Assembly: GCF_000455485.1 (NCBI RefSeq)
Contig: NZ_CBQR020000149.1
Coordinates: 1-64,000, forward strand
Direction: 5' to 3'
DNA from: Gorillibacterium massiliense
GTDB taxonomy: Bacteria > Bacillota > Bacilli > Paenibacillales > NBRC-103111
Length of the DNA stretch: 64,000 bases
Shown here: positions 1 to 8,868 of the stretch, in pieces
How the letters are laid out: each line of letters begins with the position of its first letter
Numbering within the stretch: the stretch's first letter is position 1
Notes under the pieces: generated by a model
Told to the model about the DNA's origin: nothing
Seen by the model: the letters and a program-made list of their open reading frames with translations, nothing else
Database searches by the model: none
Program-made: the position numbers and the translations under genes

Positions 1-2
1 TA

Positions 3-20
3 GCACCTCTTTGGAGGTGC
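3..20. other. Perfect hairpin in the 23S-5S spacer
   Basis: GCACCTC and GAGGTGC form a 7-bp stem around a TTTG loop. It lies about 80 bases before the 5S gene. The following stretch (about 60-100) has the 'ggttttcagggcataag' look of rRNA operon spacers in Bacillales. I infer that this is the spacer between 23S and 5S rRNA and that the stem may help processing. The 23S gene itself would lie left of the window. Confidence 0.4.
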
Positions 21-100
21 ACTTCGGAAGCCAACACAGGTAATAGATAATCTAGCGCGATTGCTTCGCATCCGGTTTTCAGGGCATAAGCCTTGTACGT

Positions 101-216
101 TTGGTGATGATGGCGGAGGGGAACCACGCGTTCCCATACCGAACACGACCGTTAAGCCCTCCAGCGCCGATGGTACTTGGACCGCAGGGTCCTGGGAGAG
201 TAGGACGTTGCCAAGC
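101..216 (+). rRNA. rrf: 5S ribosomal RNA
   Basis: A 116-base stretch carries the conserved core CCCATACCGAACACG followed by GCGCCGATGGTACTTGG and GGGAGAGTAGGACG, the standard Bacillota 5S pattern. The ends TTGGTGATG and GTTGCCAAGC pair to close helix I. It is probably the last gene of an rRNA operon whose 16S and 23S lie upstream of the window. A strong terminator follows within ten bases. Ends are placed by homology to known 5S and may be off by one or two bases. Confidence 0.95.
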
Positions 217-224
217 ACAATGAA

Positions 225-252
225 CCTCGCACGATTACGTGCGGGGTTTTTT
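225..252 (+). terminator. Intrinsic terminator of the rRNA operon
   Basis: CCTCGCAC (225-232) pairs with GTGCGGGG (239-246), with one G-T pair, and is followed at once by a run of six T. It ends the rRNA transcript just after 5S. Confidence 0.9.
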
Positions 253-555
253 GTTGCGTTTGGCCGTCCGTACTCGAACCAGTCCCCGGTCAGACCGTAC
301 CATCTCGAGATGAGACTTGGGCCAAGTGAAGCCGAGATCTGGGGAGATAGCCACGATTATCGTGCCGGGTTGATTATTAGTTTAAAGTTAAAACTTCATT
401 ATATACAGCGCATTAGAACGGTGACGCAGCAGCGTGTTGGTGCTGTTTTCTCCCTTTTAAGGCATAAAAAGCACGAAAAAACGTTAATTTTTTCCCAGCA
501 TAGAACCAATGCTTAGTTACACAGGCTAAGAAGTGAAAAAACGTAACGTGCTGCC
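253..555. other. Gene-free gap between 5S rRNA and the guaB promoter
   Basis: About 300 bases separate the rRNA terminator from the guaB promoter. The reading frame that runs through it begins in the 5S gene and has no ribosome binding site, so I do not call a gene. I looked for purine-riboswitch core sequence because guaB follows, and did not see it. Only weak inverted repeats are present. Confidence 0.5.
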
Positions 556-585
556 TTGACATGAAAAAAGGGGGTTTGTTACACT
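556..585 (+). promoter_or_regulatory. Sigma-A-type promoter of guaB
   Basis: A consensus -35 box TTGACA (556-561) and a -10 box TACACT (580-585) are 18 bases apart. The start codon of guaB lies about 45 bases downstream, leaving a short leader with no terminator in it. Confidence 0.75.
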
Positions 586-612
586 ACCAATAATATTTAA
601 AGGGTATTCTAA

Positions 613-2091
<1,479 letters not shown>

Positions 2092-2130
2092 AATGACGAT
2101 AAAATGGGTTAACTTGTTGGATTAGGGAAG

Positions 2131-2160
2131 CCGGGGTGGAAAACCCCGGTTTTTCTTTTT
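2131..2160 (+). terminator. Intrinsic terminator after guaB
   Basis: CCGGGGT (2131-2137) pairs with ACCCCGG (2143-2149), then a T-rich tail interrupted by one C. Confidence 0.9.
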
Positions 2161-2221
2161 TTGCACGGGGGGCTATGTTACAATAGGAAAATGCAAAACT
2201 AGTAAAGTGGGAGTGTGAGCA

Positions 2222-3514
2222 GTGAAAGTCTTGTCTCGAATGAAGAAAAAGCTGGCGATCGTCACCGTGTTAAGTTTAGGGGCTGCTTATATCCCCTTTT
2301 CGTCCACTTCTACTACTGCTTATGCGGCAGCAGACACCAAGTTGGACATTCAGGCCAGTTCGGCGATTTTGATCGAAGCAGCCACTGGTCAGGTTTTGTA
2401 TGAGCAGAATGCGGATGAAATGCGCGCGCCTGCCAGTATGTCGAAAATGATGACGGAATACATCGCACTGGATCAGATTGCCCAAGGAAAATTAAAGCTG
2501 GACGACATCGTGACGACCAGTGAGTACGCGGCTTCCGTTGAAGGTTCAGGTCAGCAGCTGGCAGAAGGCGATCAGCTTACTGTTGACGACATTTTTTATG
2601 CAATCTCGGTAGGTTCAGCCAATGACGCGGCGATTGCCCTCGGCGAACGCATAGCAGGCAGCGAAAAAGAGTTTGCCAAGATGATGAATGACGAGGCCAA
2701 AAAGTTGGGCCTTTCCGATAAAGCTTATTTTGTGAACGCCTCCGGATTAGAGCATATTGACGTCCCTAAGAAGTTCCAGGACGAAATGCTGGAGGGCGAG
2801 ACTACTTTGTCCGCGCGGGACACTGCCAAACTGGCTGCCCATTTGGTTAATGATCACCCAGAAATTTTGAAATATTCTTCCACCGTTACGAAAGATTTGC
2901 CTGGCAAAGACCCCATGGAAAACTGGAACTGGATGCTGGAAGGGAAAAAGAACACCAAATTCCAAAAGGATTACGCCTATGTAGGAATGGACGGTCTTAA
3001 AACCGGGCACACCGACAATGCAGGCTGGTGCTTTACCGGAACGGCTGAGCGCAACGGAATTCGCTTGATCAGTGTCGTTATGAATACGAAAGCGGAGAAA
3101 AACCGCTTTACCGAAACCCGAAAGCTAATGGACTACGGATTCAGCAATTTCGAGTTCAAGAAGGTTATTTCCAAGGATGAAGTAGCGGACGCCGTGAAAA
3201 CCATCAAGGTGAAAAAAGGAATTGCCCTTGAGGTGCCGGTTGCCACCGATTCCGAAGAAACGATGCTCGTAAAGAAAGGCGCCAAAGACGAGGAGTTTGT
3301 GAAGTCGGCGAAGGCGGAAGTTGAGTTTTTGAAAGCCCCGGTGAAAAAAGGTACGGAAGTGGGCACCCTGACGGTGAAGTACAACGGCATGGAGAAGACC
3401 GTTAAGCTGGTAGCGACCGAAGACGTTAAGAAAGCTGGATGGTTCAAGCTGTTTATGCGGGGGACCGGCGACTTTTTCTCCAGTTTGGGAAAGAAGATTA
3501 AAAAATTATTCTAA
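2222..3514 (+). CDS. dacA: D-alanyl-D-alanine carboxypeptidase (penicillin-binding protein 5 type)
   Basis: This enzyme trims the terminal D-alanine from peptidoglycan stem peptides at the outer membrane face. The 430-residue protein opens with a signal peptide (MKKKLAIVTVLSLGAAY, cut near AYA-A35). The three penicillin-fold motifs are present: SMSK with nucleophile Ser72 and Lys75, SAN at 132-134, and KTG at 260-262. A PBP5 C-terminal beta domain follows, and the last 26 residues form an amphipathic, lysine-rich helix that would anchor it to the membrane. I keep the GTG start at 2222, eight bases after GTGGGAG; an ATG at 2240 would also give a complete signal peptide. A -10-like TACAAT lies at 2179-2184 but no convincing -35 box is visible. 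Confidence 0.96.
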   Translation: MKVLSRMKKKLAIVTVLSLGAAYIPFSSTSTTAYAAADTKLDIQASSAILIEAATGQVLYEQNADEMRAPASMSKMMTEYIALDQIAQGKLKLDDIVTTSEYAASVEGSGQQLAEGDQLTVDDIFYAISVGSANDAAIALGERIAGSEKEFAKMMNDEAKKLGLSDKAYFVNASGLEHIDVPKKFQDEMLEGETTLSARDTAKLAAHLVNDHPEILKYSSTVTKDLPGKDPMENWNWMLEGKKNTKFQKDYAYVGMDGLKTGHTDNAGWCFTGTAERNGIRLISVVMNTKAEKNRFTETRKLMDYGFSNFEFKKVISKDEVADAVKTIKVKKGIALEVPVATDSEETMLVKKGAKDEEFVKSAKAEVEFLKAPVKKGTEVGTLTVKYNGMEKTVKLVATEDVKKAGWFKLFMRGTGDFFSSLGKKIKKLF

Positions 3515-3536
3515 GATTCATTCAACCGTGAATCTT
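3513..3536. other. Inverted repeat between dacA and pdxS
   Basis: AAGATTCA (3513-3520) and TGAATCTT (3529-3536) form an 8-bp stem with an 8-base loop, overlapping the dacA stop codon. No T-run follows, so it is a poor terminator. It may be an mRNA end-protecting stem or a weak pause site. Confidence 0.4.
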
Positions 3537-3568
3537 GGGAAAATACTTTCTATATAGGGGGTCTGGAG

Positions 3569-4459
3569 ATGTCACTTACGGAAACAGGAACGAGCCGCGT
3601 TAAAAAGGGAATGGCCGAAATGCAAAAAGGCGGCGTCATTATGGACGTTATGAATGCGGAACAGGCGCAAATTGCTGAAGCCGCTGGAGCTTCCGCTGTT
3701 ATGGCGCTGGAGCGGGTACCTTCGGATATTCGCGCCGCCGGCGGCGTCGCTCGTATGGCCGATCCGACGATAGTAGAGTCTGTTATGAAGGTCGTCACCA
3801 TTCCGGTTATGGCGAAAGCCCGGATCGGACATTTTGTGGAAGCGAAGGTGCTGGAATCTCTGGGTGTCGATTACCTCGATGAAAGCGAAGTATTGACCCC
3901 GGCAGACGAGCTGTACCATATCAACAAAAAAGAATTTACTGTACCTTTCGTTTGTGGAGCACGGGATTTGGGCGAAGCGCTGCGGAGAATCAATGAAGGC
4001 GCCTCGATGATCCGTACCAAGGGTGAGCCGGGAACCGGCAATATTGTGGAAGCCGTACGCCACATGCGCATGATGTGGGCACAAATCCGCAAAGTACAAG
4101 GCATGTCCAAAGACGAGTTGTTTGCGGAAGCTAAAAATATCGGTGCTCCGTATGAATTGCTGCTGTATGTCCATGAAAACGGCAAGCTGCCGGTGGTCAA
4201 TTTTGCAGCTGGCGGCGTAGCAACTCCGGCGGATGCGGCACTGATGATGCATCTGGGTGCGGACGGCGTGTTTGTTGGTTCGGGTATTTTCAAATCGGAG
4301 AATCCGGAAAAGTTCGCGAAGGCGATTGTGGAAGCTACAACCCACTATACGGACTATGCTCTGATTGCCGAGGTTTCCAAAAACCTGGGGACCCCGATGA
4401 AAGGGATCGAAATTTCCAAACTAGCAAATCATGAGCGTATGCAAGAGCGCGGCTGGTAA
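3569..4459 (+). CDS. pdxS: Pyridoxal 5'-phosphate synthase, synthase subunit PdxS
   Basis: PdxS builds pyridoxal phosphate (vitamin B6) from ribose 5-phosphate, glyceraldehyde 3-phosphate and ammonia, and works as a dodecameric (beta/alpha)8 barrel decorated with PdxT glutaminase. The 296-residue protein is full length and highly conserved. The first catalytic lysine is Lys83 in MAKARIGHF and the second Lys151 in [10 protein letters not shown]. The ATG follows a strong TAGGGGG ribosome binding site. It precedes pdxT by 77 bases that contain a GC-rich hairpin, so the two are almost certainly co-transcribed. Confidence 0.98.
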   Translation: MSLTETGTSRVKKGMAEMQKGGVIMDVMNAEQAQIAEAAGASAVMALERVPSDIRAAGGVARMADPTIVESVMKVVTIPVMAKARIGHFVEAKVLESLGVDYLDESEVLTPADELYHINKKEFTVPFVCGARDLGEALRRINEGASMIRTKGEPGTGNIVEAVRHMRMMWAQIRKVQGMSKDELFAEAKNIGAPYELLLYVHENGKLPVVNFAAGGVATPADAALMMHLGADGVFVGSGIFKSENPEKFAKAIVEATTHYTDYALIAEVSKNLGTPMKGIEISKLANHERMQERGW

Positions 4460-4484
4460 GGTTCGATAACGAAACCGAATAATA

Positions 4485-4508
4485 CGCCGCCGCGAAACAG
4501 CGGCGGCG
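4485..4508 (+). promoter_or_regulatory. GC-rich hairpin between pdxS and pdxT
   Basis: CGCCGCCGC (4485-4493) and GCGGCGGCG (4500-4508) pair perfectly around GAAACA. The following GTTTGTCGCTT is only weakly T-rich. It may act as a partial terminator or an mRNA stabiliser that sets the PdxS:PdxT ratio. That role is inferred. Confidence 0.6.
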
Positions 4509-4536
4509 GTTTGTCGCTTAAAGGAGGGTCTCCAAA

Positions 4537-5112
4537 ATGAGGATCGGGGTATTAGCCCTGCAAGGCGCAGTAGCCGAGCATGTCCGCATGCTGGAGAGCG
4601 CAGGTGCTGAAGGTGTCGCGATCAAGCGTACCGAGCAATTGGATGAGATAGATGGGTTGATCATTCCGGGCGGAGAAAGCACCACTATCGGCAAGCTGAT
4701 GCGAACATACGGATTCATCGATGCGATACGGCAATTTTCCGCAGACAAGAAGCCGGTGTTCGGCACATGTGCAGGCCTGATCGTTATCGCCAAGGAAATC
4801 GCAGATCAACCGGAGGCGCATCTGGAACTGATGGGCATTCGGGTTGCCCGGAACGCTTTTGGCAGGCAGAGAGAAAGCTTTGAGACTGATTTAGCCGTAA
4901 AAGGTGTGGCGGATGATGTGCGTGGTGTATTCATACGTGCGCCGCTCATTGAATCGGTGTATGATCATGTTGATGTGCTTGCTGAATATAACGGGCAGAT
5001 CGTAGCTGCTAGGGAAGGACATTTGCTCGCGGCTTCTTTTCACCCGGAGCTGACGGATGATTTCCGGATGCATTCGTATTTTTTGGATATGGTTAGGGAA
5101 TACCGACATTAA
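4537..5112 (+). CDS. pdxT: Pyridoxal 5'-phosphate synthase, glutaminase subunit PdxT
   Basis: PdxT hydrolyses glutamine and channels ammonia to PdxS. The 191-residue protein begins MRIGVLALQGAVAEH and carries PGGEST (oxyanion region), the nucleophile Cys78 in FGTCAGL, and the His169/Glu171 pair in SFHPEL that completes the triad. Length is normal. The ATG lies eight bases after AAAGGAGGG. It follows pdxS in the usual order; serS begins 57 bases downstream. Confidence 0.98.
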   Translation: MRIGVLALQGAVAEHVRMLESAGAEGVAIKRTEQLDEIDGLIIPGGESTTIGKLMRTYGFIDAIRQFSADKKPVFGTCAGLIVIAKEIADQPEAHLELMGIRVARNAFGRQRESFETDLAVKGVADDVRGVFIRAPLIESVYDHVDVLAEYNGQIVAAREGHLLAASFHPELTDDFRMHSYFLDMVREYRH

Positions 5113-5123
5113 AGAAGGGGACG

Positions 5124-5165
5124 AGCCGGTGTAACCGGTTCTGAACCACTCCTTGGGAGGAGTTT
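5124..5165 (+). promoter_or_regulatory. Two small hairpins in the serS leader, one covering the ribosome binding site
   Basis: CCGGT-GTA-ACCGG (5126-5138) is followed by ACTCC (5148-5152) and GGAGT (5159-5163). The second stem includes part of the GGGAGGAG ribosome binding site of serS, so it could damp initiation. A T-box was considered because aminoacyl-tRNA synthetase genes often have one, but the 57-base gap is too short and the GGGTGGNACCGCG antiterminator motif is absent. Confidence 0.4.
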
Positions 5166-5169
5166 TCAA

Positions 5170-6450
5170 GTGTACGACGCCAAGCTGTTGAGAAATGATT
5201 TTGAGTTAGCAAAACAAGGAATGGTCAATCGCGGTAAGTCGCTCTCGGATATGGAGCGTTTTACGGATTTGGATATCAAGCGACGGACGCTGCTTCAAGA
5301 GACGGAGCAGTTGAAAAACCGCCGAAACGTGGTGTCCCAGGATGTAGCTGCCAAGAAAAGAGCGGGTGAGGACGCGGAATCACTTATCGTGGAAATGCGG
5401 GATGTTTCGGATCGCATCAAGGCGATGGATGATGAAATCCGGGTCGTTGAGGCGGAGTTGAACGAAATTTTGCTTGCGCTGCCGAATCTGCCCCATGCCA
5501 GCACACCGGTAGGCAAATCCGAAGATGACAATGTGGAAGTTCGCCGTGTGGGTGAGCCTACGGTTTTTGAATTTTCGCCAAAAGCCCATTGGGAGATTGC
5601 TGATGATTTGAAAATCCTTGATTTTGAAGCCGCTGCGAAGGTGACCGGTTCCCGTTTTGTTTTCTATAAGGGATTGGGAGCGCGCTTGGAGAGAGCCTTG
5701 ATCAATTTGATGATGGACCTCCACAGCAACGAACATGGATACGAGGAGATGCTGCCGCCTTATCTTGTTAACCGCGACAGCTTGACCGGCACCGGACAAC
5801 TTCCCAAGTTTGAAGAAGACGTGTTTAAAATCGATGGGATGGACTACTTCCTCATCCCGACGGCAGAAGTGCCGGTGACCAACTATCACCGGGAAGATAT
5901 TTTGGCAAACGATGATTTACCAAAGTATTATGTAGCTTTTAGCGCCTGTTTCCGTTCGGAAGCCGGGTCGGCTGGGCGGGATACCCGCGGGCTAATCCGC
6001 CAGCACCAGTTCAATAAGGTGGAACTGGTGAAGCTGGTGAAGCCGGAAACGTCCTACGATGAGCTGGAAAAGCTGACTGCGGACGCGGAACACGTTCTGC
6101 AGCTGCTGGGGCTGCCTTACCGGGTGATGAGCCTGTGTACGGTGGATTTAGGCTTTTCTTCGGCGAAGACCTACGATTTGGAAGTTTGGCTGCCTCAAAG
6201 CGGCATGTACCGGGAGATTTCCTCCTGCAGTAACTTCGAGGATTTCCAAGCACGCCGCGCCAACATCCGCTTCCGTCGGGAAGCGAAGGCGAAGCCGGAG
6301 TTCGTGCACACACTGAATGGATCGGGCTTGGCATTGGGTCGGACCGTAGCGGCTATACTGGAAAACTACCAGCAAGCCGATGGCTCTGTTATCGTTCCGG
6401 AAGCGCTGCGTTCGTACATGGGTGGAGTGGAGCGAATCACCGCCAAATAA
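5170..6450 (+). CDS. serS: Seryl-tRNA synthetase
   Basis: This class II synthetase charges tRNA-Ser with serine. The 426-residue protein has the N-terminal two-helix coiled-coil arm (about residues 25-105, with [17 protein letters not shown]) that grips the long variable arm of tRNA-Ser. The class II core follows, with motif 2 at [23 protein letters not shown] and motif 3 at [16 protein letters not shown]. The start codon is GTG, nine bases after GGGAGG. A tRNA-Ser gene follows only 80 bases downstream. Confidence 0.98.
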   Translation: MYDAKLLRNDFELAKQGMVNRGKSLSDMERFTDLDIKRRTLLQETEQLKNRRNVVSQDVAAKKRAGEDAESLIVEMRDVSDRIKAMDDEIRVVEAELNEILLALPNLPHASTPVGKSEDDNVEVRRVGEPTVFEFSPKAHWEIADDLKILDFEAAAKVTGSRFVFYKGLGARLERALINLMMDLHSNEHGYEEMLPPYLVNRDSLTGTGQLPKFEEDVFKIDGMDYFLIPTAEVPVTNYHREDILANDDLPKYYVAFSACFRSEAGSAGRDTRGLIRQHQFNKVELVKLVKPETSYDELEKLTADAEHVLQLLGLPYRVMSLCTVDLGFSSAKTYDLEVWLPQSGMYREISSCSNFEDFQARRANIRFRREAKAKPEFVHTLNGSGLALGRTVAAILENYQQADGSVIVPEALRSYMGGVERITAK

Positions 6451-6456
6451 TAGTGG

Positions 6457-6486
6457 TTGCTGACCTATGGCAATCTATGATAAAAT
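6457..6486 (+). promoter_or_regulatory. Probable promoter of tRNA-Ser
   Basis: TTGCTG (6457-6462) and TAAAAT (6481-6486) are 18 bases apart and sit about 45 bases before the tRNA, suggesting transcription independent of serS. Confidence 0.55.
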
Positions 6487-6532
6487 GCTTTTGCTGTGCA
6501 TTGCGCCGGAAGACCCGGTTCAGTGCCCACCT

Positions 6533-6619
6533 GGAGAGGTGGTCGAGTGGTTTATGGCAACGGTCTTGAAAACCGTCGTGTCTGCAAGGGCACCGTGGGT
6601 TCGAATCCCACCCTCTCCG
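6533..6619 (+). tRNA. tRNA-Ser, anticodon UGA
   Basis: The acceptor stem GGAGAGG (6533-6539) pairs with CCTCTCC (6612-6618), with G6619 as discriminator base. The anticodon stem ACGGT/ACCGT encloses CTTGAAA with anticodon TGA at 6567-6569. A long variable arm (CGTGTCTGCAAGGGCACC) marks a class II serine tRNA, and the T arm carries GTGGGTTCGAATCCCAC. No CCA is encoded. It reads UCA and, by wobble, other UCN codons. A partial copy of its body occurs at 7444-7486. Confidence 0.97.
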
Positions 6620-6629
6620 TTTAGAAAAA

Positions 6630-6651
6630 GTCGCCTGCGGGCGGCTTTTTT
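6630..6651 (+). terminator. Intrinsic terminator after tRNA-Ser
   Basis: GTCGCC (6630-6635) pairs with GGCGGC (6640-6645), one G-T pair, followed by TTTTTT. Confidence 0.85.
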
Positions 6652-6655
6652 GTTT

Positions 6656-6760
6656 AGGAGAGGGCCTTGGGATGAAGAACCCAAGGAGTGGGGGCGTCGG
6701 AGCATATTCTTCAGGAGAGGGCCCTGGGATGAGAACCCACGAAGGGTTCGTCGGAGGTGG
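6656..6760. repeat. Two tandem copies of a 57-base repeat after tRNA-Ser
   Basis: Copy A begins at 6656 and copy B at 6713. Both start AGGAGAGGGCC, continue with TTGGGATGA or CTGGGATGA and a paired ACCCA, and contain GTCGGAG. Each folds: in copy A, CCTTGGG (6665-6671) pairs with CCCAAGG (6680-6686). Parts recur at 7481-7545 (TTCGTCGGAG and GCATATGCTT...CAGGAG). The open frame through this region has no start signal and overlaps the tRNA, so I do not call it a gene. The function of the repeat is unknown. Confidence 0.7.
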
Positions 6761-6791
6761 CTATGGCCGGCGACAAAAAGCGTTTGTTCCG

Positions 6792-6840
6792 AAAAAAAGA
6801 CGCAGAGTACTGGCGGTCATGCCAATACTTTGCGTCTTTT
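6792..6840. terminator. Bidirectional terminator-type hairpin after the DinB gene
   Basis: GACGCAGAGTACTGGC (6799-6814) and GCCAATACTTTGCGTC (6821-6836) form a 16-bp stem with two mismatches. Seven A precede it and four T follow, so it can stop transcription from both sides. It lies directly behind the minus-strand DinB gene. Confidence 0.85.
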
Positions 6841-6853
6841 CGGCGGACTAAGT

Positions 6854-7351
6854 TCATTTGCCTTCCTCGTCGGCCGACGGACCGTAGAAGCCCGGCATAG
6901 GAATATCGAGAAGCCGCAAATATAACCCGAGTTGCGCCCGGTGGTGGATCATGTGGCTTAACCCGAAGGAGCGAAGCGCGATCGCACGCGGTTGGCGTAA
7001 GATGATATGGTCGCCGTTCCGCAAGGTCCATTCCTCTCCGAGCGTTTTCTCGTCGCATTCGGCTAATAGCTTTTCAAGCTTGCTGACATTCGCGTCGAAT
7101 TCCTCCAGCAAGTCCTCACGTTTTATCAAAGCTTCCCGCCGAAGCGGCACGGTCGAAAGATCGAACTCAGGGTAAAGAAAAATCGCGATTTGCCAGTTCA
7201 GCAGATTGATCAGGTGCGTGGCCAGCCCGCCCAACGTCATCGATTTTACGTGAGGCTTCCACGAAATATGCTCCTCGGGCAAGCGCTCCAGGATGCGTCG
7301 CGTAGTGGCCAGCTCGTGCATGGCGTCTCCGACGATCAGTTGTTTCACCAT
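6854..7351 (-). CDS. DinB-family putative metalloenzyme
   Basis: DinB-like proteins are four-helix bundles that bind a metal through three histidines. Members include DNA-damage-induced proteins and thiol-dependent transferases such as bacillithiol S-transferases. The 165-residue protein has a matching histidine set: His46 in LATHLINL, and His133 and His137 in HMIHHRAQLGLYLR. The ATG follows a good AAGGAGG site. It stands alone between tRNA-derived sequences, with its own downstream hairpin. The specific reaction cannot be told from sequence. Its position between tRNA-Ser and a broken tRNA-Ser copy may hint at an acquired segment. Confidence 0.85.
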   Translation of the reverse strand: MVKQLIVGDAMHELATTRRILERLPEEHISWKPHVKSMTLGGLATHLINLLNWQIAIFLYPEFDLSTVPLRREALIKREDLLEEFDANVSKLEKLLAECDEKTLGEEWTLRNGDHIILRQPRAIALRSFGLSHMIHHRAQLGLYLRLLDIPMPGFYGPSADEEGK

Positions 7352-7443
7352 AGATTTCTTCTCCCTCCTTATATCGCAAGCATAATATAAACCCGGTCGA
7401 GTGAAAAGGCTTGTCTCGTTTAGTGGATACGGGGCACAAGCAG

Positions 7444-7486
7444 CGGTCTTGAAAACCGTCGTTTCTGCAAGGACACCGTGGGTTCG
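7444..7486 (+). pseudogene. Broken partial copy of tRNA-Ser (anticodon arm to T loop)
   Basis: Forty-one of 43 bases match tRNA-Ser positions 6561-6603, covering the anticodon loop with TGA, the anticodon stem, the variable arm and the start of the T arm. The two differences are G to T and G to A in the variable arm. The match stops at GGGTTCG; the copy then continues TCGGAG instead of AATCCCACCC. The acceptor stem and D arm are missing, so it cannot make a working tRNA. It lies about 880 bases after the true gene in the same direction. Confidence 0.85.
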
Positions 7487-7558
7487 TCGGAGCTAAAGGA
7501 TCTCGTAGGGATCCACTTGGGAAGCATATGCTTAGCTTCAGGAGGATCGTTCTATCAT

Positions 7559-8857
7559 TCACTGAGCTGTCTCGGCAATCTCATGCTCTAGGTATAGCAC
7601 CTTTGCTTTCTCATCATAGGCGAACAACTCGGCATATCGCCCCCAATCAATTAATGTATCTAATTGGTGAATGGCTTCTTCTGTACCGAAATGCTTCTCA
7701 AAAATCTCTACAAAGAATTCGCGATCCATTTTATTGTTTGACTTCGAGTGCAAGGTCCACATGATTTTTTCCATGATTCGAACGTGCAGTTGAACTTGAT
7801 CTTTGAAAATTTCCTTCCGCTGAAGAACGCTAGCCTCCGCAAACTGGTGTCCTTTGTCTGTCAAATCGATATCACCCTGAAGGATTGTGGCAAACCCAAG
7901 CAGTTGGGCTGTTTCAACAATAGGCAGAAAGTCTTCGAGGTTCAGGCTTAATTGATCGGCCAGCTTGTATAGATCTACTTGATTGCCAAGATCGTCAATC
8001 AACTCGATAAAACCGGTGAGTGCCCCGGTTCGAACTTCGGGAATCTTCTCAATTTTCTTTTTTAGTTCTCCGGGCAACTCGACTGCTTTTATTTCGCGTT
8101 TTGTCAGAATCGAGTAGATGCGATCGACTAGTGCAGTGAACTGAGGCTCTTGTTTATCCCGCCAATGCGGCATCTGAATTTGAATATCGGATATGACACG
8201 TGCAGGATCCCTCGACAAAACGATTGCCCGATCTGACATATAGACGGCTTCCTCTATGCTGTGCGTGACCATGATAATACTTTTGGTCGGGATTTTTTTC
8301 TCGGTCCACAGCTCTAGCATATCGCGCTTCAAGTTCTCCGCTGTCAAAACGTCCAATGCAGAAAAAGGTTCGTCCATCAGCAGGATATCGGGTTCCATCA
8401 CTAAAGCCCGGCCAATACCGACACGTTGACGCATGCCGCCCGATAATTCCTTCGGGTAAGCACCCTCAAATCCGTCTAATCCGACCATATCAATAACAGA
8501 GAGTGCTCTGCGTAACTTTTCTTCCTCCCTGAGCGGCCGGTTTTCGAGTCCGAGTTTTACATTTTCCAAGACGGTCAGCCAAGGGAATAATGCAAAGGAT
8601 TGAAACACCATGCCGACTCCAGGATTTGTGCCTACGATCGATTTTCCATTATACAGAATTGCACCTTGCGATGGAGAAACAAGACCGGCAATGATGCGAA
8701 GGAGTGTCGATTTTCCCGACCCTGAAGGCCCCAGAATCGAGACGAATTCGCCTTCCTTGATACACAGGTTAACATCCTCTAGGATGGTTACATTCGATTG
8801 ACTTGGCAGATCATACCGTTTGCTGATTTGCTGCAGCTCGATCAATTTTTTTTCCAT
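7559..8857 (-). CDS. ABC transporter ATPase with C-terminal AAA-associated domain
   Basis: This is the ATP-hydrolysing subunit of an importer of the nitrate/sulfonate/taurine superfamily. Residues 1-250 form the nucleotide-binding domain with Walker A GPSGSGKST, signature LSGGMRQR, Walker B LLMDEPFSALD and H-loop TH. Residues about 290-430 match the AAA-associated C-terminal domain (PF09821 type), rich in acidic and hydrophobic residues and lacking a second Walker motif. I start at ATG 8857, five bases after GAGGTGA, rather than the GTG three codons upstream. Its start lies 11 bases after the permease stop codon, so the two form one operon. No binding-protein gene is nearby. The operon leader holds an M-box riboswitch, so Mg2+ or a related cation is the predicted substrate; that is inference. 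Confidence 0.9.
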   Translation of the reverse strand: MEKKLIELQQISKRYDLPSQSNVTILEDVNLCIKEGEFVSILGPSGSGKSTLLRIIAGLVSPSQGAILYNGKSIVGTNPGVGMVFQSFALFPWLTVLENVKLGLENRPLREEEKLRRALSVIDMVGLDGFEGAYPKELSGGMRQRVGIGRALVMEPDILLMDEPFSALDVLTAENLKRDMLELWTEKKIPTKSIIMVTHSIEEAVYMSDRAIVLSRDPARVISDIQIQMPHWRDKQEPQFTALVDRIYSILTKREIKAVELPGELKKKIEKIPEVRTGALTGFIELIDDLGNQVDLYKLADQLSLNLEDFLPIVETAQLLGFATILQGDIDLTDKGHQFAEASVLQRKEIFKDQVQLHVRIMEKIMWTLHSKSNNKMDREFFVEIFEKHFGTEEAIHQLDTLIDWGRYAELFAYDEKAKVLYLEHEIAETAQ

Positions 8858-8868
8858 GTTTATCACCT

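Noticed and set aside
61-516. 151-codon open frame over the 5S rRNA gene
   Set aside because: It runs through the rRNA and its terminator and has no ribosome binding site.
253-555. Purine riboswitch upstream of guaB
   Set aside because: The conserved purine-aptamer core could not be found and no terminator or anti-terminator pair is present.
5113-5169. T-box leader of serS
   Set aside because: The gap is only 57 bases and lacks the T-box sequence and antiterminator.
6467-6925. 152-codon open frame across tRNA-Ser and the repeats
   Set aside because: It overlaps the tRNA, its terminator and non-coding repeats; no start signal fits.
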